NCBI GenBank assembly: GCA_030681615.1
Contig: JAUXSA010000089.1
Span: forward strand, 1 to 64,000
Direction of reading: 5' to 3'
Length of the DNA stretch: 64,000 bases
Origin: Bacteroidota bacterium
Lineage (GTDB): Bacteria > Bacteroidota > Bacteroidia > B-17B0 > Aurantibacillaceae
Part shown: one piece after another, positions 18,917 through 27,123 of the stretch
How the letters are laid out: each line of letters opens with the position of its first letter
Numbering within the stretch: the first letter of the stretch is position 1
Position numbers and translations under genes: made by a program
Notes under the pieces: generated by a model
What the model was told of the DNA's origin: nothing
Databases searched by the model: none
Seen by the model: only the letters and a program-made list of their open reading frames with translations

Positions 18917-20809
18917 ATGTGTGGTATAAACGGTTTTATATCCGATCTTCATTCACCTGAACAAAGAAAAGAGGTTGTTCAAAAAATGAACACGCTTTTA
19001 AGTCACAGAGGGCCTGATAATGAAGGCTTGTGGGCAAATGATAATGTTGTTTTAGGTCACCGTCGTTTATCCATCATTGACCTTAGTGCTGAAAGTAACC
19101 AACCTTTTTTTTCAACAGATAACCGTTATGTGATCGTTTACAATGGCGAGCTTTACAATTATAAAGAATTAAAATTAGAACTGCAACGCTCTTCACACGG
19201 TTCAAATGATCAGCCCTATTTTTTTAAAACCAACTCTGATACCGAAGTAGTTCTTGCGGCCTTTATTCGTTATGGAACAAAATGTTTACAGTTATTTAAT
19301 GGTATGTATGCCTTTGCTATTTATGATACGGTAGAAAAAAAACTTACCGTTGCAAGAGACCGGCTGGGTGTAAAACCACTTTACTATTATTATGGCGATG
19401 AAGGTTTTTTATTTTCGAGCGAAATAAGGCCGATCATCCATTCCAAAATAAAAACATTTTCTTTGAACAAAAGCGTGATAGCAGAATATGCTACGTACCA
19501 AACCGTGTTTGCTCCAAATACGATCATTAAGGGAGTTAAAATGTTATTGCCTGGAAATTATCTGGAGTATCAAAATGGAAAGGCAAGTATAGCTGAATAT
19601 TATACATTGAATAAATTTTCTAATTCAACTAATGATCTACCTTATTCTGAAACCTGTACAAAAGTAAATGAACTTCTCACGCATTCGGTACACCAGCGTT
19701 TGGTGGCCGATGTGCCTTTTGGAGCTTTTCTTTCGGGAGGAATTGATTCAAGCGCCATTGTTGGATTAATGAGTAAAGTAAGCGCTGAAAAAATTCAAAC
19801 ATTTAATGTGAGTTTTGATGAAAGCGAATTTTCAGAATCAAAATATGCCCGACTCATTGCTAAAAAGTTTAATACTCAACATCACGAAATAAAATTAACG
19901 CCCGAAGATTTTTTAAAACAATTACCCGAAGCGCTATCAGCTATGGATCATCCCAGTGGTGACGGGCCTAATACGTACATTGTTTCAAAAGCAACTAAAC
20001 TGGCCGGCGTTACTATGGCATTAAGTGGCATCGGCGGCGATGAACTTTTTGCCGGTTACGATGTTTTTAAACGAATGGCCGAGTTACAAAAAAAATCATG
20101 GATAAACGCTTTTCCTTCATTTAGTCGAAAGGCAGTAGGATACGTGATACAAAAAAAGAAAAAAACAATTGCCGGAAATAAAATTGAGGAATTATTGGGC
20201 CAGGAAAAGATCAATTTTAATTCTGCCTACCCATTAAGCAGAAGTCTTTTTACTGAAAAAGAACTTTCAACATTTTTAAATGAAAAAGGTCCTTTTAAAC
20301 AAATTAATGAAATAGTTTCTAAGGTTCCTCAAATAAAAGATCATTTATTAAGTTCGGTTTCTATAAGCGAAATAAATACCTATTTACAAAATGTATTGTT
20401 GCGCGATGCGGATCAGATGAGTATGGCTGTAGCACTTGAGGTGAGAGAGCCTTTTTTGGATTATAGGTTGGTAGATTTTGTTCTGGCAATAAATGACGAG
20501 AAAAAGTATCCGCACACACCAAAAAAATTATTGATCGACAGTCTTGGAGATCTTTTACCCGGCGAAATTGTGAACAGACCTAAAATGGGTTTTACTTTAC
20601 CCTGGCAAGTGTGGTTAAAAACAGACTTGAAGTCTTTTTGTGAAAAAAATATTATGGAGTTCTCAAATTATGATTTTTGCAACAAACAGGAACTTCAAAA
20701 TTTATGGCAACGCTTTTTAAATAATGATAATACAATTACGTGGAGCAGGATCTGGCACCTCGTAGTTTTAAACAATTGGATAAAAGAAAATAATATTTCA
20801 GTATCTTAA
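18917..20809 (+). CDS. asnB: asparagine synthase-like glutamine amidotransferase
   Basis: 630 residues. Cys2 (MCGINGF) is the class II glutaminase nucleophile. LSHRGPDNEG and RLSIIDLS line the glutamine site. The synthetase half has the PP-loop FLSGGIDSSAIVGLM and the later GIGGDELFAGYD. It uses glutamine and ATP to amidate a carboxyl group. In polysaccharide clusters such homologues commonly convert uronic acids to uronamides instead of making asparagine. Being fourth in line after the polymerase, a glycosyltransferase and an epimerase supports a glycan role, but free asparagine synthesis cannot be excluded. The next gene starts two bases downstream. Confidence 0.9.
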   Translation: MCGINGFISDLHSPEQRKEVVQKMNTLLSHRGPDNEGLWANDNVVLGHRRLSIIDLSAESNQPFFSTDNRYVIVYNGELYNYKELKLELQRSSHGSNDQPYFFKTNSDTEVVLAAFIRYGTKCLQLFNGMYAFAIYDTVEKKLTVARDRLGVKPLYYYYGDEGFLFSSEIRPIIHSKIKTFSLNKSVIAEYATYQTVFAPNTIIKGVKMLLPGNYLEYQNGKASIAEYYTLNKFSNSTNDLPYSETCTKVNELLTHSVHQRLVADVPFGAFLSGGIDSSAIVGLMSKVSAEKIQTFNVSFDESEFSESKYARLIAKKFNTQHHEIKLTPEDFLKQLPEALSAMDHPSGDGPNTYIVSKATKLAGVTMALSGIGGDELFAGYDVFKRMAELQKKSWINAFPSFSRKAVGYVIQKKKKTIAGNKIEELLGQEKINFNSAYPLSRSLFTEKELSTFLNEKGPFKQINEIVSKVPQIKDHLLSSVSISEINTYLQNVLLRDADQMSMAVALEVREPFLDYRLVDFVLAINDEKKYPHTPKKLLIDSLGDLLPGEIVNRPKMGFTLPWQVWLKTDLKSFCEKNIMEFSNYDFCNKQELQNLWQRFLNNDNTITWSRIWHLVVLNNWIKENNISVS

Positions 20810-20811
20810 AT

Positions 20812-21966
20812 TTGAAAAAACCGAAAATAGTTATTTTTATGCACTGGTATTTACCCGGCACAAAAGCCGGCGGGCCGGTGCGTTCGGTATTCTCTTTAGT
20901 TAGTTTATTAAAAAAATATTTTGACTTTTATATTATCACTACCAACAGCGATCTTGGAAGCGACAAAGAATATGTTGATATAAAACCAAACACGTTTTTT
21001 GTAAAAGATGAAATAAATTATTATTACTTTAATAAGGAAAATCTTATTGCCGAAAATGTTCTTGCTTTATTGAAACAAATAGATCCTGCGCTCATCTATT
21101 TAAACAGTTTTTGGTCTTTTACTTTCTCGATAAACATTATTCGTTTAAAAAATAAAAAATTAATTTCCGCGCCTATTCTATTAGCGCCACGCGGGATGTT
21201 AAGTAAAGGAGCATTAAGTCTTAAGTCATTCAAAAAAAACATCTATCTTATTTCAGCTAAATTATTTGGTTGGTACAAGTGTGTTCATTTTCACGCAACA
21301 AACAAGCAGGAAGAACAGGATATTAAAGCGCGATTTGCTTCTGCAAAAATTACCATTGCATCAAATTTAAACTCGGGCACACTACTTAAAAACAATTCAT
21401 TAAAGAAAGCTGGGCAGTTAGATCTGTTTTTCCTCTCGAGGATCTCAGAAGTTAAGAATTTACATTTCGCGTTAGAGATCTTAAAAGATGTTCCTTCAGA
21501 TATTCATATCAACTATGATATTTATGGCAACCTCGAAGACCAGGGATATTGGAACAGGTGCATCGAAATAATAAACCAACTCCCAAAAAATGTTAGCGTT
21601 ACCTATAAGAATGAATTAGCATTTAATGAAGTACAAAGCATAATTTCAAAATATCATTCTTTGTTTTTACCAACGTTGAACGAAAATTTTGGGCACTCTA
21701 TAGTTGAAAGCCTTTTATCAGGCTGTCCTGCTATTATTAGTGACCAAACCCCATGGAACGATCTTGAGAAGTACAATGCGGGCTATGCCATTCCTCTGAA
21801 CAGCAAAGAAAGGTTTTTACATACAATTGTTGCGATGGCAAAATTAAACCAGGAAGAATTTTCTCAAAAAAGCAATGCTGCAAATACCTATATTAGCAAC
21901 AAAATTGAAATAGAGAAAAGTATTAATTTATATAAAAATTTGTTCAATGAGTTCGTCAAAAACTGA
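20812..21966 (+). CDS. glycosyltransferase (GT4-like)
   Basis: 384 residues with the GT-B plan. The N-terminus KKPKIVIFMHWYLPGTKAGG carries the glycine-rich acceptor-side loop. The C-terminal half has LFFLSRISEVKNLHFALEIL and FLPTLNENFGHSIVESLLSG, the donor-binding E-x(7)-E region. The start is TTG at 20812, two bases after the asnB stop. The first ATG (codon 10) would cut into the first beta-strand, so TTG is chosen. It overlaps the acetyltransferase gene by 20 bases. Confidence 0.87.
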   Translation: MKKPKIVIFMHWYLPGTKAGGPVRSVFSLVSLLKKYFDFYIITTNSDLGSDKEYVDIKPNTFFVKDEINYYYFNKENLIAENVLALLKQIDPALIYLNSFWSFTFSINIIRLKNKKLISAPILLAPRGMLSKGALSLKSFKKNIYLISAKLFGWYKCVHFHATNKQEEQDIKARFASAKITIASNLNSGTLLKNNSLKKAGQLDLFFLSRISEVKNLHFALEILKDVPSDIHINYDIYGNLEDQGYWNRCIEIINQLPKNVSVTYKNELAFNEVQSIISKYHSLFLPTLNENFGHSIVESLLSGCPAIISDQTPWNDLEKYNAGYAIPLNSKERFLHTIVAMAKLNQEEFSQKSNAANTYISNKIEIEKSINLYKNLFNEFVKN

Positions 21967-22513
21967 TCTTTCTAGTTTTGATAATGACTGGTATAAGCCA
22001 GGAAGACCTTTAATAATAAGGGTTTTATGGTATTTTATTAACTACTGGTTCTTTAAATCACCGTTTCCTTTTTATGGCCCAAAACGGGTTATGTTACGCA
22101 TGTTTGGCGCTAAAGTTGGTAAAGGCGTTATCATTAAACCGCATGTATCTATTAAATATCCTTGGCATTTAGTAATTGGTAATCATGTTTGGATAGGCGA
22201 AATGGCCTGGATAGATAATCTCGCTAAAGTAACACTCAAAGATCATTCCTGCATTTCGCAGGGCGCTATGTTATTATGTGGCAATCATAATTATAAAAGG
22301 CCATCCTTTGATCTTCTTGTTGGTGAAATAACATTAGAAGAAGGCGCTTGGGCAGGAGCTAAAACTGTTATTTGTCCTGGGGTTAGGTTAGGAAGTCACA
22401 GCTTACTAACGGTTGGCAGTATTGCTACAATGTCTTTAGAAGCAAACTGGATCTACCAGGGTAATCCGGCAAAAAAACTAAAGCTTCGTGAATTCAAAGC
22501 GCCTAAGCCTTAA
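21947..22513 (+). CDS. WcaF-like hexapeptide-repeat acetyltransferase
   Basis: 188 residues. The hydrophobic N-terminal part (RVLWYFINYWFFKSPFPFYG) is followed by left-handed beta-helix repeats from about residue 50 to 165. The catalytic-type His lies in LLCGNHNYKRPSF, and GEITLEEGAWAGAKTVICPG and GNPAKKLK are typical of colanic acid WcaF and WcaB relatives. It probably O-acetylates a sugar of the repeat unit with acetyl-CoA. It is the last gene of the polysaccharide operon and meets rel tail to tail, the two stop codons sharing the TTAA at 22510-22513. Confidence 0.88.
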   Translation: MSSSKTDLSSFDNDWYKPGRPLIIRVLWYFINYWFFKSPFPFYGPKRVMLRMFGAKVGKGVIIKPHVSIKYPWHLVIGNHVWIGEMAWIDNLAKVTLKDHSCISQGAMLLCGNHNYKRPSFDLLVGEITLEEGAWAGAKTVICPGVRLGSHSLLTVGSIATMSLEANWIYQGNPAKKLKLREFKAPKP

Positions 22514-24711
22514 TTTTTTTCATCTATCCGTTCTACTTTCGTTACACCCTTCACTTTTTTAAGCACGTCCATCAAGTGATTTAAGTGTTTAGTATCGTGA
22601 ACATAGATCATAATAGTTCCCTCAAAAAGTCCATCATCGGTATCAAATTTAATTGATCGCATGTTGACGTTATTTTCGCTTGAAATTATTTTAGTGATGT
22701 TGTTTACTAATCCTAATTCATCCGTACCAATAATTTTAATACCAGCAAGAAAAGAGATCATCTGATCGTTGAGCCATTTTGCTTTTACAACGCGGTAAGC
22801 ATAATTAGAAAGTAATTTAATTGCATTCGGACAATTAACCCTGTGAATTTTTATTCCTTCGGCAACTGTAATAAAACCAAAAACGTCATCGCCCGGAATT
22901 GGATTACAACACGGCGAAAGTTTATAATCCAGTTTTTGCATGTCGTCGCCAATCACAAGCATATCACTACTACCACGTGCGTTGGTAACCAATTGTTCGA
23001 TTTTTGGCGTAACCGTCTTCCTTCCTGGTTTTACAGGGTTGTTCTTAAAACGGATATACTCTTTTATTTCTTTTATATCAACGTTACCTAAAGCTGCGCG
23101 ATAAAATAATTCCTGAGAAGAAGGGATCTTTAAGAACTGGCAAAAATCATTTACATTTTGCAAAGTAAAATCCAGTTTGTTCTTATAGAACTTCCGTTCC
23201 ATAATTTCGCGGCCTTCTTCTGCTGTTTTTTTACGCTGTTCTTTTAAACTGCTTTTTATCTTCGATTTAGCTTTGGCTGTAATAACATAGCCTAACCAAT
23301 CTTCTTTTGGTGTTTGTTTGTTACTGGTAAGGATCTCAACCTGGTCGCCACTTTTTAATTCGTAACTTAATGGTACCAGTTTAAAATTTACTTTTGCGCC
23401 AATACATTGCTCCCCTACTTTAGTATGAATTTCAAAAGCAAAATCTAATGCGGTTGCTCCAACAGGTAAGGTTTTCATGTCGCCTTTTGGAGTAAATGCA
23501 AATAATTCATCGCTGAATAAATTCAGTTTAAAATCATCCATAAATTCCAAAGCATTCGGATCGGGATTCTCCAACATCTCGCGAATACGCTGTAACCAAT
23601 TTTCTAATTTACTTTCTTTATCTGCTGCACTGTCTTTGTATTTCCAGTGTGCTGCATATCCTTTTTCGGCTAACTCATCCATCCTAACGGTGCGTATCTG
23701 CACCTCAACCCATTTACCTTCAGGACCCATTACAGTAGTATGCAAGCTTTCGTAGCCATTACTTTTTGGTGTGCTGATCCAATCACGCAAACGCTCCGGG
23801 CTAGGGTGATAAAAATCGGTGATAATAGAATATACTTTCCAGCAATCAGATTTTTCCTGTTCTAAGGGTGTATCAATAACAATGCGTATGGCGAAGAGAT
23901 CGTAAATTTCTTCAAAGGCAACACCTTTGGTTTTTGTTTTATTATAAATACTAAAAATAGATTTTGGTCGCCCAAAAATCTTAAATTGAAATCCTTGTTC
24001 CCCTAAAATTTCTTTTAAAGGTTCTATAAATTTTTGTACAAAACGTTTTCGCTCAGGTTCTGTTTCCTGTAATTTAACCGCTATGTCATAATACCCTTCA
24101 GAATTGGTGTATTTTAAACCAAGATCTTCAAGTTCCGTTTTAATATTATTTAGGCCGAGGCGATGTGCGAGTGGTGCGTATAAGAACAACGTTTCACTTG
24201 CGATCTTCATTTGCTTTTCACGCTTCATGTGCTCGAGCGTACGCATGTTATGCATTCTATCCGCCAGCTTTATTAAAATAACGCGAATATCCTCGCTCAT
24301 GGTTAAGAGTACTTTTCTAAAATTCTCTGCCTGGATAGAGGATGTATTATCAATTACACCCGAAATTTTTGTTAAACCGTTTATGATCTGCGCAACCTTT
24401 TCACCAAACAAACCTTTTACATCTTCAAGTGTGAGGTCTGTATCTTCAACGGTATCGTGCAATAAGGCACAAACAATACCTGTAGCACCTAAACCAATTT
24501 CTTCGGCGCAAATTTGGGCAACAGCAATTGGGTGATAAATATAAGGTTCGCCGCTTTTACGACGCATTTCTTTATGGGCTTCAACAGCTACTTCAAATGC
24601 TTTACGGACAATCTCTTTATCGCCTTTTTCTAAGCGGCGTTTACAGGCCTTTATTAAAATTTTGTACCGGTTTAGAATTTCCTTACGCTCCGCTTCAAGA
24701 TCAATTTTCAT
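22510..24711 (-). CDS. bifunctional (p)ppGpp synthetase/hydrolase (Rel/SpoT type)
   Basis: 733 residues, the length of long RSH proteins. The HD hydrolase domain is intact (His60 in YIYHPIAVAQ, His85-Asp86 in LLHDTVEDT). The synthetase domain follows (GRPKSIFSIYNKTKTKGVAF, SNGYESLHTTVMGPEGKWVE). Then come TGS (about 405-465), a helical region, a CC/zinc-finger-like motif (CCNPIPGDDV) and a C-terminal ACT domain (about 655-730). The substrate-loop motif is RLRD, where bifunctional RSH enzymes usually show RxKD. It makes and degrades the stringent-response alarmone; both activities look retained. The gene stands alone, divergent from a methyltransferase. Confidence 0.95.
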   Translation of the reverse strand: MKIDLEAERKEILNRYKILIKACKRRLEKGDKEIVRKAFEVAVEAHKEMRRKSGEPYIYHPIAVAQICAEEIGLGATGIVCALLHDTVEDTDLTLEDVKGLFGEKVAQIINGLTKISGVIDNTSSIQAENFRKVLLTMSEDIRVILIKLADRMHNMRTLEHMKREKQMKIASETLFLYAPLAHRLGLNNIKTELEDLGLKYTNSEGYYDIAVKLQETEPERKRFVQKFIEPLKEILGEQGFQFKIFGRPKSIFSIYNKTKTKGVAFEEIYDLFAIRIVIDTPLEQEKSDCWKVYSIITDFYHPSPERLRDWISTPKSNGYESLHTTVMGPEGKWVEVQIRTVRMDELAEKGYAAHWKYKDSAADKESKLENWLQRIREMLENPDPNALEFMDDFKLNLFSDELFAFTPKGDMKTLPVGATALDFAFEIHTKVGEQCIGAKVNFKLVPLSYELKSGDQVEILTSNKQTPKEDWLGYVITAKAKSKIKSSLKEQRKKTAEEGREIMERKFYKNKLDFTLQNVNDFCQFLKIPSSQELFYRAALGNVDIKEIKEYIRFKNNPVKPGRKTVTPKIEQLVTNARGSSDMLVIGDDMQKLDYKLSPCCNPIPGDDVFGFITVAEGIKIHRVNCPNAIKLLSNYAYRVVKAKWLNDQMISFLAGIKIIGTDELGLVNNITKIISSENNVNMRSIKFDTDDGLFEGTIMIYVHDTKHLNHLMDVLKKVKGVTKVERIDEKN

Positions 24712-24759
24712 ATGAACTATAATTTCATAATTTGTTTAGAAATATGTTTATGAAGGTAT

Positions 24760-24767
24760 TAATTTTG
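24760..24767 (+). promoter_or_regulatory. -7 box (TAATTTTG) for the methyltransferase
   Basis: An exact TAnnTTTG, with a TTTG at 24731-24734 as a possible -33 element at slightly long spacing. It ends 23 bases before the proposed TTG start at 24790. Confidence 0.4.
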
Positions 24768-24789
24768 CGTAACATTAAAAAGCATTTCA

Positions 24790-25428
24790 TTGAAAGTTTT
24801 TTTATATATCTATTATTTTTTTCGCTCCGCATTTTTACGCGGATTTGCCAATACTATCAGGCTTATCAGGGCAGAAGCCCAAAACGAAAAAAAATATGGC
24901 ATTACAACTTCGTCTATCAAAAAAAGCAACTCAACAGAGTTTTTTCATTACCAGGGCGCGGGCTACCTCATATTGTTTAAGGTCTTTGAGAAAATAATAC
25001 CCCATACAAAAACCTTTAATTTTATGGATATTGGCTGCGGAAAGGGCCGGCCTGTTTTTGTGGCAGAATCGTTAGGTTTTGAAAATTTAAAGGGAATTGA
25101 TCTTGATGAAGAATTAATAGCAATTTCTAATTCAAATTTAAAAAACTATTTATTAAAAAGAAAAACGTCAGACATTCAATTTATTAAAGCAAATGCTTTA
25201 GATTTTAATTACGAGAACAAACCAACAGTTTATTTTTTATTTAATCCTTTTAATGAAGAAGTATTAAAAAAAGTTTTGCAAAGAATAATTAATTCAACAA
25301 CTGCTGAAACGTGGTTTGTTTATATGAACCCAAAATATAAAGACGCTTTTACAAAAGAGAAATTTGAAGTTGTAGAGGAATTGAAAACGAAAAGGTATTT
25401 AGAGGCGGTTATCTATCGTTTAAAATAA
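24790..25428 (+). CDS. class I SAM-dependent methyltransferase, membrane-tethered or secreted-like N-terminus
   Basis: 212 residues. Motif I of class I methyltransferases is clear (NFMDIGCGKGRPVFVAESLG, near residue 77), followed by the acidic end of strand 2 (GIDLDEELI), motif II (IKANALDF) and the NPFNEEVL segment near motif III/IV. The first about 17 residues are hydrophobic (MKVFLYIYYFFRSAFLR). The start is TTG at 24790: the in-frame TAA at 24760 precludes extension, and no ATG lies before motif I. The substrate is unknown. The gene is divergent from rel and is followed directly by an inverted-repeat element. Confidence 0.75.
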   Translation: MKVFLYIYYFFRSAFLRGFANTIRLIRAEAQNEKKYGITTSSIKKSNSTEFFHYQGAGYLILFKVFEKIIPHTKTFNFMDIGCGKGRPVFVAESLGFENLKGIDLDEELIAISNSNLKNYLLKRKTSDIQFIKANALDFNYENKPTVYFLFNPFNEEVLKKVLQRIINSTTAETWFVYMNPKYKDAFTKEKFEVVEELKTKRYLEAVIYRLK

Positions 25429-25576
25429 GCCACAGATTTCACTAATTTCACTGATCAAAATTGCCAATAAACAATTAGTGAAATTTTCGTTTTTCAAGGC
25501 GATATTTCGCTTTGAAAAAATATTTCACAAAACAAGGTGCTAATAAAAATTTGTGCGAATCCGTGAAATTCGTGGC
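25429..25576. repeat. nested inverted-repeat element
   Basis: The ends are an imperfect inverted repeat (GCCACAGATTTCAC at 25429-25442 versus GTGAAATTCGTGGC at 25563-25576). Inside are two further hairpins: TTTCACTAATT with AATTAGTGAAA, and the strong stem 25490-25502/25507-25519 (TTTTTCAAGGCGA, TATT loop). It fills the whole gap between two convergent genes. The outer words resemble short palindromic repeats that I recall as dispersed in Bacteroidota genomes. It may also act as a terminator. Confidence 0.75.
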
Positions 25577-25588
25577 ATAAAATATAAA

Positions 25589-27091
25589 CTATTCTCTTTT
25601 TAATGCAATTCTAAACGTTGTTCCTTTATTCACCTCGCTTTTTAGAACAAATATTTTTCCGTTGTGATAGATCTCGATAATTCTTTTACATAAACTTAAT
25701 CCTAAACCCCAACCTCTTTGTTTGGAAGTATAGCCGGGTTCAAAAACAGTTTTGAATTTTGATTTTGGAATTCCTTTTCCTGTATCCGAAATGTCTACGA
25801 ACAAGCCTTCGGGCACATCAATTAATGCAACTTCTATATCGCCTTTGCCTTCCATGGCATCAATGGCATTCTTACAAATATTCTCAATTACCCACTCAAA
25901 AAGCGGAACACAAAGGTGTACCTGCAAATGTTCTTCAGGCAATTTTAATGTGTAGTTTGTATTCTTTGAGGTGCGGTTCTTTAAATATTCGATCGCATCA
26001 ATTAATACCTGGTTAATATCTGAAGGAACCAATGTAGGTTGTGATCCAATTTTACTAAAGCGATCGGTAATAGTATTTAAGCGTTTTACATCCTGCTGCA
26101 TTTCGTTCACAATAGATTCGTCAACACCCATTGCTCTTAAATGTTCGTTCCAGGCCATTAAAGATGAAAGCGGTGTGCCCAGTTGATGCGCCGTCTCTTT
26201 ACTCATTCCTACCCAAACCTGGTCCTGTTCTGCCTTGCGGGCGGTACTAAAAAGTATATAAGCAATTAATAAAAATAAACCTATTACACCAAATTGTACA
26301 TAGGGATAATATTTAAGTTGCGTTAACAATTCAGATGGTGCATAAAAAATATAATCACTTGTTCCTTCGCCAAGGTCTACTTGTATGGGCGTATTTTCTG
26401 AAGAAAGTTCTGACAGTTTTTGTTGTAATTTTTCAGGTGTATTTACTTCTATTGTATCTATCTTTCCAAGGGCCAATATTTTATCCTTGGTATTGTTTGT
26501 ATAAATAACAGGTACCGCAGCAGAATTAACAGCAACTTCTGTAATAAAAGATTTTATTAAACTATCAAATACTAATTTAATATCACTAAAAACACGGCTA
26601 TCTTTATGATACAGCTTTTGTTTAATGCCTTTGTAAACATTTATCTCAACTGGCTGGTACAGATCTTTCATGATCTGCAATTGTTCTTTTAAATAAACAG
26701 GGTCTTTTTCTCTTGCAGAATCTAAATTCCTTGAGATCTGGATCTCATCGTTCTCGTTAGTTAAAATTACAGGCACGGAAGTGTTTTCCTGTAAAACTTT
26801 TAAAACGAAAGAAACATCCTGTGCATCAGCGCTTAATTGTTTTGTTGCCTCAGCATATAACTCTGCTTTTTTTCTTTCACCTTCTTTTATTTTTTCGAAT
26901 AACTCATTCGTGAATTTTACAAGGTTAGCTTTCTTTTGTACGGCTTTTGCCCAAAGCTCTACTTTCTCTTTTTCGTTAGTTGAGATGGTCTTAACTAAAT
27001 TACGGGTATACCATAACGACGCAATAATTATCACCAAAGCCGATGCGGCAAGGCCTAATTTCCAACGTTGTTTTTTGTTATAGATATTCAC
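25589..27091 (-). CDS. sensor histidine kinase
   Basis: 500 residues. One membrane span lies near residues 10-30 and a second near 265-285, enclosing a largely helical periplasmic sensor region. The H-box is KETAHQLGTPLSSLMAW with phosphorylatable His302. The ATP-binding half shows the N-box (WVIENICKNAIDAMEGKG), G1 (DISDTGKGIP), F-box and G2 (RGWGLGLSLCKRIIEIYHNG). The HQLGTP form of the H-box is a variant I associate with Bacteroidota kinases. No response regulator is adjacent, so the partner is unknown. It lies 33 bases downstream of the AsmA-like gene and may share its transcript. Confidence 0.9.
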   Translation of the reverse strand: MNIYNKKQRWKLGLAASALVIIIASLWYTRNLVKTISTNEKEKVELWAKAVQKKANLVKFTNELFEKIKEGERKKAELYAEATKQLSADAQDVSFVLKVLQENTSVPVILTNENDEIQISRNLDSAREKDPVYLKEQLQIMKDLYQPVEINVYKGIKQKLYHKDSRVFSDIKLVFDSLIKSFITEVAVNSAAVPVIYTNNTKDKILALGKIDTIEVNTPEKLQQKLSELSSENTPIQVDLGEGTSDYIFYAPSELLTQLKYYPYVQFGVIGLFLLIAYILFSTARKAEQDQVWVGMSKETAHQLGTPLSSLMAWNEHLRAMGVDESIVNEMQQDVKRLNTITDRFSKIGSQPTLVPSDINQVLIDAIEYLKNRTSKNTNYTLKLPEEHLQVHLCVPLFEWVIENICKNAIDAMEGKGDIEVALIDVPEGLFVDISDTGKGIPKSKFKTVFEPGYTSKQRGWGLGLSLCKRIIEIYHNGKIFVLKSEVNKGTTFRIALKRE

Positions 27092-27123
27092 TCCTAAAAA
27101 ATAATTAATTAAAGATACGATTT

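Noticed and set aside
24732..24980. 82-codon frame upstream of and overlapping the methyltransferase
   Set aside because: Different frame from the clear methyltransferase; a shadow.
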